Origin: Ectocarpus siliculosus
Taxonomy: Eukaryota > Sar > Phaeophyceae > Ectocarpales > Ectocarpaceae
Assembly (NCBI GenBank): GCA_000310025.1
Contig: FN648528.1
Span: forward strand, 7,245 to 71,244
DNA length: 64,000 nucleotides
Direction: 5' to 3'
In this document: piece by piece, positions 25,069 to 64,000 of the stretch
Position numbering within the stretch: position 1 is the stretch's first letter
Layout: each line of letters opens with the position of its first letter
The notes under the pieces: model-generated
Told to the model about the DNA's origin: nothing
What the model saw: only the letters and a program-made list of their open reading frames with translations
Databases searched by the model: none
Program-made: the position numbers and the translations under genes

Positions 25069-28000
25069 TTAACGTCCACACACACGCACACACATGTGCA
25101 TGCGCTTACGCGTGCGGACTAGAACCAAGATCACAACGACCACGACCGCGCGTGAGACGCACACCCGCTCCAGCCCCACCCACCCGTACCAAGCAGACGG
25201 CACCACAGAAAAAAGAAGAGTAAGCAACAACAACAACAACAACAACAAAAGTGAACCCGCTGCCTGGAAAAAAAGCACGTACACACGCATGGACAAAAAC
25301 AACAAACAGACGAAGTCGGAGCGGCTAAATCTGCTTTGGCGTGTCAGCACACCCAAAAACAAATCGATCGTACAGGTGACGACGCCCAGAGGGTGACACT
25401 CCAGAAACCGAGAGCACCCGTGCGTTGCGTATGTAGGATGGAGGTTTACCTGTCGACGGCGTGTACGGCGCAGAGGTGTGCGCCGTTGAGGGCGTAGGTG
25501 TTGCTGGGCCGCGGCGACGTGCCGCAGTCATGACCCACCCCGGTGCCATCGACGCACTGAAACACCCTGAGAGTTCCACACCGACGACAACGAATGGGTG
25601 AGCACGGTGGATTTGTTTGGCGTGCGACGGGACGCCGAAAAGGAGGAAGGGGCTGGGAAGAGGGGTACAGACAACTTATGGTAGGCGGTGGGAAGCGATT
25701 GGTTGCGTACGGAGCGTGTTTTCTCTTTCGGCGGTGTTGACAATGGGCAAATCAACACACAACTCGCGAAGGAGTTCCCCATTTCCCCGTACACTTGACA
25801 AACGAGCAGAGAGACTTCGATGACGGTCTTGCTCGCCCCCCGCGCTGCTGATTCTCTCACTTTCACCTCTTCCTGTCTCCGTGCGAGCGGTCTTTCGTGC
25901 GCCTCTTTCTCCCTAGCCTAGCCGTGACTTTTCCTCGCCTCAACCCCCAACTCTCTTCCCACCTGCTGAGTTAATCCGCTTGTGGCTCTCGTTCTCGGAC
26001 TCTTGTCGCTCCTGACCGACGGCATGTTTGGCTACCCTACAACCTCTTCCTTTCTTTAACTCTCGCCGCAGACCCGCCCGCGAAGGCCTACATAAGGGGG
26101 TACCCACCTCGTAAACTCGGCAACCGGGACGAGGGCAAAGCCCACCCGCAGGAGAGAGAAACCTCCCGCCAAGATGTTTCAAACGGATATCATATTTGGT
26201 ACCACAACCATGTGAGCTAGGGCGAGAGAGTGCCAATTCAAAGGCGATCCGTCTCGTGTCGCCTGCGCCACCCGATACAATTGTACCCCTCGCTTGCTCT
26301 CTGTCGTACGCGACTCTCCCTCACCTACTTCCCTTTGTACCCCGGTACCAAGCATGGCCAGTAACTTGGAAACATCTTGGTAAGAGCTCTCTCTCTCTGT
26401 CCCTCTCTCTCTGCTTCTCCGGCAGAGATTGCAAGAAGCCCTCCTACCCCTTTCTCCGTCTCACCTTGCCCCGTCGACGTACACCTCCCTGTCCGCCACG
26501 CCGTCCGCCGTCCCCGCCACGGCCGACCGAGTNNNNNNNNNNNNNNNNNNNNNNNNNNNNNNNNNNNNNNNNNNNNNNNNNNNNNNNNNNNNNNNNNNNN
26601 NNNNNNNNNNNNNNNNNNNNNNNNNNNNNNNNGGGGGCGGGGGGGGGGCGGGGGGAGCACCCCCCCGGCTTTTTCCGGGGTAAGCCCTGCGGAGGAGGGA
26701 CCAAGAACCACCACCACCTTAGGTTTCCCAGAAGGGGGGGGCCCCCCGTTCGTCCCCCCTTTAAGGACCCTGTTCCTAAACCCACCCCCCCGCTTTAAGG
26801 CCAAAAAAATTTTCAGAACCGGGGCCCCTCCCATCCTTGGTTTAAGATGGGGGGGGGGGGGGGGGTACCGGTCTGAAGGACACTTCCCAGCGCTAACAAA
26901 ACTTTCAAAAAAAAAAAAATTGGGTGTCCTTAAAGCGGGGTTGACTGTAGGAACAACTTGTTGTGTTATGGTCCAGTGGAGTGAAAGGGCTGATGGGTTC
27001 TATCACACCTAGTACCTAAGGAATTTCGGCAACAACGGCAGGGAAAACGAAACGAACTGTTATTTGCAACGGGGTTAGAATGCCCTCTGTCGTGGTGGTC
27101 GAGTTTTGAGTGAAACGGCTGACGGTTCAATCGCGCTGTACATCGCCACCGACTTCGGCAGCAACAAAGACAACGACAAGAAGAGAGAGAGAGACGAAGA
27201 GAACGGCCACACACGAACGGGAGGGCAAATGGGGGTACGCCGCCTTTCAAGAGCACGAAGGCCCGGCTATAGCACCCTCGGCGACCCAACGAAAGAAAAA
27301 CGAAACGTTGTGAGGGGTGAAGCTACACGGAACGAACAGACTGTGACGATGGCGAAAAAACAGTAAGAGCCGTTATGGACTCAAACCGCTTGCCACCGAC
27401 AGTGTGGAAGGTGCAATTTTGCCTGTATGCGCCATGTTCTTTGACTAGCACTGCCTCTGCAATAGTGTGGCGACGTGAGTTGAAACGGGGTCTGAGGGGA
27501 AGGCCACGCCGAGGAGGGGTTGGAAATCCAAAAAAATAAAAAATAACTAGCTCGCCGTGGTTGCACGAAGCACAAAAAGTAATCCCTCCACCCAGTGGGT
27601 TACAATATAAGGTCACCTTGAAAGTGAAGAGGTAGAGTTAAGAAAAATGTTCGATACACGGCCATCTCTTTCAAGATCTACTTGCCCGCAAAGACTGAAC
27701 CCGGACCAGGCGAAAAAGGGGAATGGTGGCTACCGCTAGCTACGGCTTCTTGTCGCGTCACGCTCCGGGGGAGGGGGTCAGGCATGTAACCCCGTGAGCA
27801 AAAGGCAGGGGAAGGCATGTCAAGAGCGGGGTGGTGAGCTTGAGATGGGGCAATCGCCAAGAGCCGAACCACACGCACGATCGTGAAGGAGCGAAAAGGG
27901 CCAAAGACCGCCAGCACAGCAGTCGTTTTTGGTGCTACAGTAACAACGACGAACGCGCGGCACATATCATATCATACGGGAAAGAACGTAGCCGGGCTTG

Positions 28001-28180
28001 ATGACCTGACCAACCACGCACCAAGCGATGGCGACGAAGACGACGACGATGTTGAGTTAACCTCGTACCAAGGCCGGGGGGGGAGGTCTCCGGCGGCGAT
28101 CGCGATGTCAAAAGCCTGGCCGTTGGAATCAAGAAGAGAGAGACAGACAGAGAGAAACACAGAGAGAGAGAGAGAGAGAC

Positions 28181-28221
<41 letters not shown>

Positions 28222-28283
28222 CAGAGACAGAGAGAGACAGAGACAGAGAGAGACAGCGAGAGGGAGAGAGGGAGAGAAGAGGC

Positions 28284-28314
<31 letters not shown>

Positions 28315-31300
28315 AAGTGAGACAGACAGAAAGTGAGACAGACAGAGAGTGAGACAGACAGAGAGTGAGACAGACAGAGAGTGAGACAGACAGAGAGACA
28401 GAAGAAAAGCGAATAAGGGTGCGGGCGGGTGCCGAAAGCATCATCTCATCACGCATGCCGGTTGCTGGAACAAGAGTCGTGACCGCTGACGTGAATGAAC
28501 GCCTGAAGATTCACATCCCAACACTCCGCCAATGCAAACGCCGACTTCGTGCAAATCCATCTCTTCCTTTGGTTCCTTTCGAGCGGACGGCAGCACGCCG
28601 ATTCGGAACAAAAACGCTGGTTGTTGTTGTTGGTATCTTCACAAAAAAAGAATAAATCTGGTGTCTGCTCATGTCCTTCTATACATGTAACACCCGTCGT
28701 ACCGGTTCCAACTGACGCCTGCCTTGTTCACAGGCCAAAGGCCCCCCAAAATTCGTGAACCACAACTATGGTTCCTGCAACCAAATACGGTCGTTTAGCT
28801 TGTCGGTGACTCCGGGGAGGTTGAATAATAGCCGGTGCGGAGGCCCCTCCCCTCCCCTTCCGTTCCCGACAGCAACAAGCAGGCCAAGGCTGTGAAAGCC
28901 GTCATTTCTCTCATGCTTCTTCCATCAGACAAAAATTGACGTGGACACAACAACGAGCACCGATTCTTCATGGCCTCTGTGTCTCAAGCCAGTGTGTCCT
29001 ACTTTCCCTACGCGACCCTTCTTTCCCCTTCATATTTTCTGTAGTGCTGTTCCTGCTCGAGAAAGAGCGCTATCGATGGCTGTACACGGGCACCAGCCAG
29101 CCAACGCCAACAACGAGAGTCACCCCCGTTAACGTTCCACAGATCAACAGCCACGCCGACTCGGCACAAACAACAATAACAACTCACAGCGTCCGTCGGG
29201 GCAAGGACAGTCAGAGGCCCCTCCTCCGTAAGCGTCGTGTTCACGAGCGGCCACGCCAACCGCACCAGCTCCCCCATAGCCCCAAACCCGCTCCCCGGGC
29301 CGCCGCTCCCGCCTCGTCCCCCGGCGGCGGAGAGCGGGAAGGGGGGGTTCAGCAGCACTCCCGCCACGGTGTCGGGTGGGGCCATGACGGCGGCGGAAAG
29401 GCGGTGGACGACCCCGTTGGTTGCCGTGATGTCGGCCTCCGACACCGGAACTCCTTCCACCAGCAACGACAACGCGGAGTGAACCGGCGGTCGCAGCTCT
29501 GGTGGTGGTGGTGGTGGTGGTGGTGGTGGTTGGTGTAGCAAAGGGTCTTCTTGCTGCCGCTGTTGCGACGCTAGGCACGACGGAGAAGAAGAAGATTGAG
29601 ACGAGGACGCCCTGGAGACGTTCAGGAGCGGCCCCGCCAGCGAGGTGAACTGGTGGAAGAGAGAAAAACGAAACAAAGCGAAACGTCGGCGTAGCAGCCG
29701 CAGCACCACCATCACCGCCACCATCACAACACCAGCAGCATCGGCACCAACACCAGCAACGACCGCAGCAGCAGCGACAGCAAAAAAAAAAGGGGGGTCA
29801 TGAAGGTTGAGAAAAGCTCCAAGAAACGAGCGGAAGGACGCGGACAGACACCAACACCCACGAGAGCCATGCCGTCCCTACGCATACCTCTTGTCTGCCT
29901 ATCCCTCTCTCAAGGATCCGCCTGGGGTTACGTCACGGCGCTGCATTTCTGCAGCCCGTTCAAGCGCAAGCAATCGCGCGGGTAGTCAGCAAATCGATAC
30001 CTCCTTGCATACACACTCGGGGTTATCAAGATCGATCAACTGAAACAACTGACGCCGCGTGTCTCCTCAAAGTGGTCGGCACGCTTTCGACCCACACGCC
30101 ACACGAAACCACAAGTGCAAAATTTAAAACTCCGCTCACGTCCCATTTGAAACAAAAACCTAACAAGAGAGCGAGAGCGAGAGCGAGAGCGAGAGAGAGA
30201 CTTTACCCACCTGCCCGTCTTCGAAGGAATCGGCATAGAACTCGCGGTAGTAGTCACGCGACAGGGATCCCGAGGTGGGATCGACCTTGTACAGCTGCTG
30301 CGAGAAGTGGGCCCCGCTCAGGGACAGCGGGTAGACCCCGGCCGCGAGCGTGTGGAACGACAGCAGCACCTCCAAAGCTTTGGGGTCATCTTGATTTACA
30401 TGTACAGCGGCCACAAGACAAGCAAGACCAAAATGGGTGAATTCCGTCACACAGTCATGAAAAGGGACGGGGGGGGGGGGAACAACAGATTATCACAGTA
30501 GCGCATTCCAGTGTAAGTTTGTTTCCAACCGTTCACAGCAGAGAGACAACCGTCAGAACCCACGACGGAATATATCTGCGTCACCACGGCAAAGGCTCCT
30601 CCGCCCGCGAGCAACAGCTGACTTCGTGAGCGAGCGCACGAGGGCGGGTTACGTCCATTAACTATGCCGTAGTGTCACAACACGAGGAAAAATTTAGCAA
30701 GACAACACCGCAAAAAACACTGAACCTGACAAGCCCACTCGAAACCACAGGCACGATACTCCCACAGGACGTTGAGGCTAGCGGGACATCTACGGGACAT
30801 CTGCGCCCGCCAAGTACGGTTTGGCATAACTGAGTACCTGCGTCTCAAAACGTGCCAACACTCAACCACCCCAAGCCTATGCATGAGCCTTCAGGATCGA
30901 GAAGAGGTGTACACATGGCGTACTTGTACAGACCGGCCAAAAAAAAAGGACTTACAGAAGCACACACGTTTTCACAGCACCTTGCGGAAACTCCGGGGAG
31001 GCTTTTATGGCGTCGTCGTCGGGGGCGAAGAGGGTGTACGCCATAGCCCCCGCCCCGCCGCCGTTCGCGTCCAGAGTGGCTGCCAGGCTCGTAGAGTTCA
31101 GCGCGGCCGCGAGCAGGGAGAACGACGGGTCCGAACACAAGGTTTTCCATATTGTGCCTGCGGTTTGGTTCGTCGGGGGGTGGGGTACCGACAAAAGCAC
31201 GATTGTTTGAACACTCGAAGAAGAGCCCCTCTCTCCCCTGTCTGACAGAGCTCCGACCGCGTGCGCATCGGGATGAGGTGGTTGGTTGGTCCGTGAGCAG

Positions 31301-33353
31301 GGTTGATGACCATGAGTCCGGCGATAAGCCGTTTTCAGACCGTTCGTGCGGGCATTTGACGCGTCGGGAATGAGGAGCGGGGGGTGGTTGGGCTGATTGA
31401 ATGTCCAGGCAAGTATGCGGCTGTCGGCGTAGGAGTCCAAATCGTTTTCTCTACAATGAGCCTCCCGCTAGAGCAAAGCGAACGGAGAGAGCAAGGGAGG
31501 GACTCCCAACCTCTTGATCGTTCAAGCTCCTTGTTTTTCTCGTCGTCGTCGTTGTCGTTGTCGTTGTTGCCGTCATCTTCACAGCTAAACACAAACAAAC
31601 AAACAATACATTGTTCCCGTTTATCTTCGTCCCGGGTGATTCAAACATACGGGTGGGCAAAACAGTGTTCGAGGTCACGGACGATCTGAAACCTCGCCGT
31701 CCCGCCACAGCCGTCGCTCCTCCAACAAACAGCGATGCCAGCATGGCACAGGCGCCACGGTTTTCGTCCCAGCTGGGAGTTGAAACAAAAATCGACAAAC
31801 TGAGTGCGAAGCATCCGCGTCAGCTGCACCAGCCAGGAGGTCAGTTATTGCTGCGCACGGGATCTGAACGTTTTGTTATCGTGAACACACCCGCACCAAA
31901 ACAACGACAACGCTAACGACAACAACAACAACAACATCAACATCACCAACAACGCTGTCGTACAAATCAAACTCGAACTCTCCGTCCCTCCCCCGTCTCA
32001 CCGACCGGAGGTCGAAGGACCCGATCAACCGGGAACAAGTAGCTCGGCTCCCCTCCTCCTCCAAATCCTCCTCCTCCTCCTCCTCCTCCTCCTCCTCCTC
32101 CTCCTCCTCGTCCGTCTCTTCTTCTCCCGACCGCGACCGAGGGCCCGCCGACAACAGTGGGCGTCGCCGTGACGTTCGCGGAATCGACGAATTGGATGGG
32201 AAAGAGCTCCGCCGGCACGTCCGGCGACTTGGGAATGCCGTAGTAGCGGGGGGAGAAGTCCTCCCCGAGCAGGCTTGGAAACTCCTCCCCTAACCCAAGA
32301 AAATACGCGGAACGGGCATGCCACCGTTTGAGAATTGAATGCATCCATGCATCTGTTCGTTCGTGCACCTTTCGCTCTCCATTCTCTCTGTTTGGTGCAT
32401 CTCTACGCAGAGTCCATGCCGGGCCTATATCCTCTCCCCAGTACCAGTGTGTAACGGCCGAACCTCAGCCCATGGGTTCACACGCAACACCGTGCCTCTG
32501 AGGCTCCCGTACTGCTTCCACTTCTTCTGCGGCTGGGAAGCTCTCTCGACTCACCGATGTAAGGGGTAGCGGAGGCCATCGTGGACACGTGGTAGCTCAC
32601 CAGGGCGGTCGCCGACTGCTCATCTCGGCACCTGAGCCCCGTCGCAGCGGATGCATCGAGGCCGAAAAACATTTGAGCTGTGTATACAAGACGAGCGGTA
32701 GTATTTTGCATGTTTCGACATTTGTTCAACCCCGCCGCACAGAGAAGGGAGGTGTAGCGCACCACTTCACGTGTCCATAGGCACACCTTCGTGCAGGGCA
32801 TGGATGACAGCCGAGCCGTTGTCACAGGGTGCGTGCATGTTTGGTCTCCGCCTAAACGCGGTCGAAGGTTCGTGTGCGCTTTGCATGCTGATCCCGAGTG
32901 CCCTACATACCGTACAGCAGTATATAGCAGCGGCTCAGAGGTACGTAGTAGTTGTGGCCGTTGTTCGCTGGCGGGACTCATTTACCTGTCGTCAAATATT
33001 GTGCCGTTGTGGTCGGCCTCCCCGTTGCCGCCGCCGCCGCCGCCGCCACTATATATTCTCCAGGCGGGCTGCTCGAACGCCAGGTCTGTGGGCGCAAAGA
33101 GCGTCAGCGGCTGCGCGGTCGCCGCCGAACCAGGCGATGCCTTCAGCAGGTCCATCACGGAAGGGCCAGCCACCTCCAGGCACGCCGTCAGCTTGGAGAA
33201 GTCGGGATCCCCGCTGATGGTATCCCAGAGGCTGTCATCATGCTCGGCAGGGGCAGGAGTAGGGGCGACAGTCACGCCGCCTACCCGGCACCACATCGGA
33301 GAGAGGGACAGCACCACCGACAGCAGCACTACTTTCGCTGAGCGGGCACACAT
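20461..33353 (-). CDS. Secreted protein with six fasciclin (FAS1) domains
   Basis: Fifteen exons placed by splice site and phase: 33353-32986, 32631-32555, 32289-32002, 31157-30981, 30389-30211, 29649-29188, 28115-28069, an exon truncated by the N gap (visible 26532-26465), 25566-25450, 24312-23776, 23300-22671, 22196-22118, 22002-21817, 21493-21350, 21075-20461. About 1,320 residues are visible. The start at 33353 is chosen because a signal peptide follows (basic start, hydrophobic VVLLSVVLSLS core); an in-frame ATG at 33593 would add 80 Arg-rich residues. FAS1 H1 blocks: LTLFAPTDLAF, YTLFAPDDDAI, LTVLAPTDAAFD, LTVFAPTNAAL, HTLLAVASVDE (weak), FTVFAPVDSAL. H2-type ends include TATNGVVHRLS, YALNGAHLCAVHAVD, LNGRIHQIS and VNGVVHGIS. 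No C-terminal anchor is seen. FAS1 proteins mediate adhesion in walls and matrices, so an extracellular matrix role is likely. The centre of domain 3 is missing at the gap. Confidence 0.85.
26533..26632. other. Assembly gap (100 N) followed by low-quality sequence
   Basis: Exactly 100 N. From 26633 to about 26920 the text is dominated by homopolymer runs (G, C and A runs of 7-16), typical of a poor read end. The FAS1 exon ending at 26465 runs into this gap on its 5' side. Confidence 0.95.
26924..26949. repeat. Orphan terminal inverted repeat of the pogo-like family
   Basis: Starts GTGTCCTTAAAGCGGGG and ends ACTG, followed by TA. Except for two or three bases it equals the right terminal repeat of the transposon at 56020-60479. 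The rest of this copy would lie leftward, in the gap or the poor-quality stretch, within a FAS1 intron. Confidence 0.75.
27016..28068. other. FAS1 gene intron material; a missing FAS1 exon may hide here
   Basis: The exon 28115-28069 ends after the H1 motif of FAS1 domain 3, and the next visible exon resumes late in the domain (VADREVYVDGA). The middle of the domain must lie between 28068 and 26533 or in the gap. I found no frame here that looks like it. Confidence 0.4.
28130..28410. repeat. GA/GACA microsatellite
   Basis: About 280 bases of GAGA and GACA units (pure purine plus C), including (GACA)n at about 28285-28315 and AGAAAGTGAGACAGAC repeats to 28390. On the minus strand it is a TCTC/TGTC tract leading straight to the acceptor of the 47-base FAS1 exon at 28115. 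Confidence 0.9.
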
Positions 33354-33787
33354 AAACGTTCCAACACCAGCGACAGCGACACGAAGACGATCTCTCGCCC
33401 AAGCCCCTCTTGCTATCCTTCTTATCCTCGTGCGGGGTGATGCTCCCGATGAAAACAACTGTCCAACTGCAACTTCAGCGGGGCACAACAGATGATTTCC
33501 TCCGCGCCGTCGCCGCCGCAACAAGGGTCTATGTCGATCCATTCTAGCAGCCGCAGGACCTCGAGACAGACTCCCCTCCACCAGCTCTGCCATATCCGAC
33601 GGTATACCAGAGAGGCGTGGCTCTCTCCCCTATGTTCCCTGTGCCCTTCTCGAGCGGGCTTGCTTTCTGCCCCCGGTGGCCGCACGTAATGGGGATATGT
33701 AAGCTTTTTTTTGTGCGCGATTCAGCGGAGCCCCCCGGCCGCCCTTTGGTGCAGCGCCATTGCCGTGGCAGCAGCCCAGCATAGGCC
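33354..33787. promoter_or_regulatory. Shared intergenic region of a head-to-head gene pair
   Basis: 434 bases separate the FAS1 start (33353, minus) and the nucleoporin start (33788, plus); only 194 if FAS1 starts at 33593. Both promoters and 5' leaders must fit here. A T-rich patch at about 33703-33710 and GC-rich segments are visible; no clear TATA box is seen for either gene. Confidence 0.65.
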
Positions 33788-61634
<27,847 letters not shown>

Positions 61635-64000
61635 TTGACCTCCGCCTGCTACCCCGCGAAGGAAACGGGAGGGGTTATGTAGGAGGAGGGACGCCGAAAC
61701 ATGTGGTATCTACCGTGGGTTTTTTCCGCCGTACCAGAGCTGGGTTTGGGTGGGCAACTTAATGCGTCAAGTAGAATCGGGCGAGGCCGTTGTTTTCGGT
61801 ACCGATGTGCCCGGGAGGGCGCTGGGCCCTCTATTGTAGTTTCAGGGCTGCTGTTCCCAGGAGAAAGAGGAGTGAGTGATAGTTGGACCATCCCCCTCCC
61901 CCGCCGTGTAATGTGCGATCGGGGAAAGGGAGTTGTAGCTGGGACGCAAAATTGTTCATGGGGGTCTCTGCTTTGTGCCTTCTGGTATCCGTCCCCGCTC
62001 CAACCGACGCTGATGCCTTCCGTGGTCAGTCGCAGGCCAGCTATCCTGCACGGAAACAGACCAAAGTATGTTCTGCACGATGTTGACGCTTGTAGTTTGT
62101 GAATGCGGACATTACGGTGTTTGGAAGTCTTGGGTGGTGGAAAATTGAGAGTACTTTGCTTGCGGCAGGGCAGGAGTGAGTTTTGACCGAGGAAGGGAAA
62201 ATGTCTGTTTGGGTGTCGAGACGGGTTGGTGTGGGATGGGGGTGATGTTTTTGTCACTCCCGTGCTTCGACGCCGCTCTTGGGGGCAGCAAGTACGGTAA
62301 GCACGGCTCTCGAAAGACAGCCAACCGCAACACGCCTCGGCTAGGGCGGAGCACCAGAGATCATAGCGAGTAACGACCTTCGTTTGTCTGTAGTTTTGTT
62401 GAGCGTCCTCTTCCAATCAATAATGAGGTGATGTGATCGAACATTAATCAGCATCGACCAACTGCGGTGTCACGTGTCACTGGCCCTCTGCAATACATGG
62501 CGGATTTGTACCTTCGTTGATGACATGCTGGTGACATAGCATGCTGTTATCGGAGTTTGGTACTGTGGGGGATCGGAGTTCAACCATGAACTCAGTCGAG
62601 ATCAGCTGAAATAGCGACAAGAGAACAATGCCAGCGTCTGGTGTCGTCGTTGTCACACGCCGAGAAAGTAGGCGTCGGCCGACTCTATTCGTCGTGCCGA
62701 AATCAGCCCCGCCGCGATTAGTCCCCCGATGATGGCACTCTCGTACACAACGTGCCAAGAGGAAAGCGCAACGAAGCAATCGAAGGGTGCTCGCACAGTA
62801 GATCGTCTCGCGGGGGATCGGCTTGTTTGTGGTGGAACCACGGAGCGGAGCGGTTTATTGAGGTGACACAGCAGTAGTAGTCTCCTGCAAGCTTTTCCAG
62901 TAGTAAATGATGATGCATGATGTTTTTCTCCGGAGCATGTATATGTGTGGCTACTATAATGTGGCGGAAGATCAGCGCGTCAGGCACGCGCATTTGTACG
63001 CTGTATTTTGCTTGCTATGGGCTCTCTGCTTCGCGTCGGATACACCGTCCACCGTCGGATACATACCCCCAACCCAGAACCGAACCGGAGGCAGCCGTCC
63101 CTGCAGTCAGCGTTCCATTTAAGCCGCAGGCGTAAAGTGCAGCAGTTGGCCGCAACAAGACGCCCCCGGAGGGCCGCCGGAGGCAATTTTTTTGGCGGTA
63201 TTCGACGTAATACTTGCAGAAAATTATTCAAAAACAGATCAAAATTGTTTGTATGTATGTTGGAGAGTATTTAATTTACATCACGATGATTGATAATTCA
63301 AAGCAGTGTTGTTGCAGAAAATCATTCAAAATCAACTCACTCAGTGTCGACTGCTGGGACGAGGGACGAGGAGGAGGATGTTTTATTGTGTTTGTTCTTG
63401 GTGTGTTTGCACTTGAAATCTTAGAATGACATGGGGATATGAGCAGGACAAGACACATTACACACCAACAACACAAACAACAAAATCACACGTGAGGAAA
63501 CACGACGCACCAACAACCAACAAGAAAATATTTCCGTTGCTATACCTACCGCACGCAGTAGAACAAGCCGTCGACAGACTACGGGCTGCAATCTGGCGCG
63601 TCACATCCAAGACATTGTCTGCGCTGGCTGCAGCCATCTTCTAGCACGATAGGACTCTCTTCTGTTCCTTGAGAGGTTGACATGCTGTAGCATGTCCGCG
63701 CGGACCGCTGTATGCTGCGTAGTAGCTAGCTGCGTCCGCAGCTTGCTTGTGTGAACAGCCGGGTTCAATTGCCCATTCAATAAGGGGCACCGTGGGTGTA
63801 ACATGGGCAAGCAAGTACACCCCTCTTGAGTATTTTCTGTTTTTTGTTTTTTTTCTGTTTTCTGTGCTCTCTTGTCTCCTCTCGTGCCAACATTTTTGCC
63901 GTGTTTGAACCCATTTCTGGAAACGTCTCGCTTCTAAAAGTTCCTTCGTATCAAAAACTAAAGGGTCCAAACAATTTTTCTCGCCTCACAGCGAGAAGGC
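61635..64000. other. Nucleoporin 3' region and intergenic sequence; no further gene recognised
   Basis: A 255-residue minus-strand frame (61649-62416) lies opposite the expected 3' UTR and has no domain-like text. A minus-strand frame at 63641-63970 starts MDPLVFDTKELLEARRFQKW and could be the end of an exon entering from the right, but nothing confirms it. The word TTGCAGAAAATYATTCAAAA occurs twice (about 63210 and 63313). Confidence 0.4.

Noticed and set aside
26633-26920. Gly/Pro-rich coding sequence next to the gap
   Set aside because: The text is dominated by long homopolymers typical of a failing read; no inference is safe.
28140-28400. Possible CRISPR-like array
   Set aside because: The units are 2-4 bases long with no spacers; it is simple-sequence DNA in a eukaryotic genome.
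27935-28456. Leu/Ser/Val-rich 'membrane protein' frame on the minus strand
   Set aside because: It is translation of the GA/GACA microsatellite.
61649-62416. 255-residue minus-strand open frame after the nucleoporin stop
   Set aside because: It sits opposite the expected 3' UTR and shows no recognisable motif.

Overview
The window looks like nuclear DNA of a brown alga or close stramenopile (Ectocarpus-like). This is inferred from style, not from a database match: intron-dense genes with GT-AG splicing, very alanine/glycine-rich coding exons, abundant CAG/AGC and CT/GA microsatellites, Ty3/gypsy, Helitron and pogo-type elements side by side, and 100-N scaffold gaps (26533-26632 and 51742-51841).

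Layout. Positions 1-2.7 kb hold the 3' end of a decayed Ty3/gypsy chromovirus-type retrotransposon (integrase, chromodomain-like tail, probable 3' LTR). Positions 2.7-20.4 kb are repeat-rich and gene-poor: a roughly 500-bp dispersed repeat present twice, several tandem and minisatellite repeats, a small two-exon cysteine-rich gene (10912-11517), a broken Helitron Rep/helicase N-terminus just after it, and one plausible exon of an unidentified gene near 16.8-17.2 kb.

From 20.46 to 33.35 kb the minus strand carries a secreted protein with six fasciclin (FAS1) domains. I could place 15 exons by matching splice sites and phases; one part is lost in an assembly gap. Its start lies head to head with the start of a plus-strand giant gene (33788-61634), whose 22 exons join in phase into an FG nucleoporin of about 2,958 residues: N-terminal beta-propeller as in NUP214/Nup159, a huge single exon with 13 copies of a Y-P-P-M-S-x-x-A-P-x-V-F-G repeat plus FSFG repeats, a helical middle, and C-terminal FG repeats containing two copies of a helical 'KY' motif.

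Intron 20 of the nucleoporin gene holds a 4.46-kb pogo/Tigger-like transposon with near-perfect 24-bp inverted repeats, TA target duplication and a four-exon transposase of 785 codons that is intact apart from one TAG. A matching terminal repeat occurs inside the FAS1 gene beside the gap. The stretch 61.6-64 kb holds the nucleoporin 3' region and nothing else I can identify.

Functionally, the nucleoporin should sit at the cytoplasmic face of the nuclear pore and the FAS1 protein in the cell wall or extracellular matrix. They share an intergenic region of at most 434 bp, but I see no reason to think they work together. Two coding irregularities are assembly artefacts rather than biology: the stop and apparent duplication around the 51.7-kb gap, and the low-quality sequence after the 26.5-kb gap.
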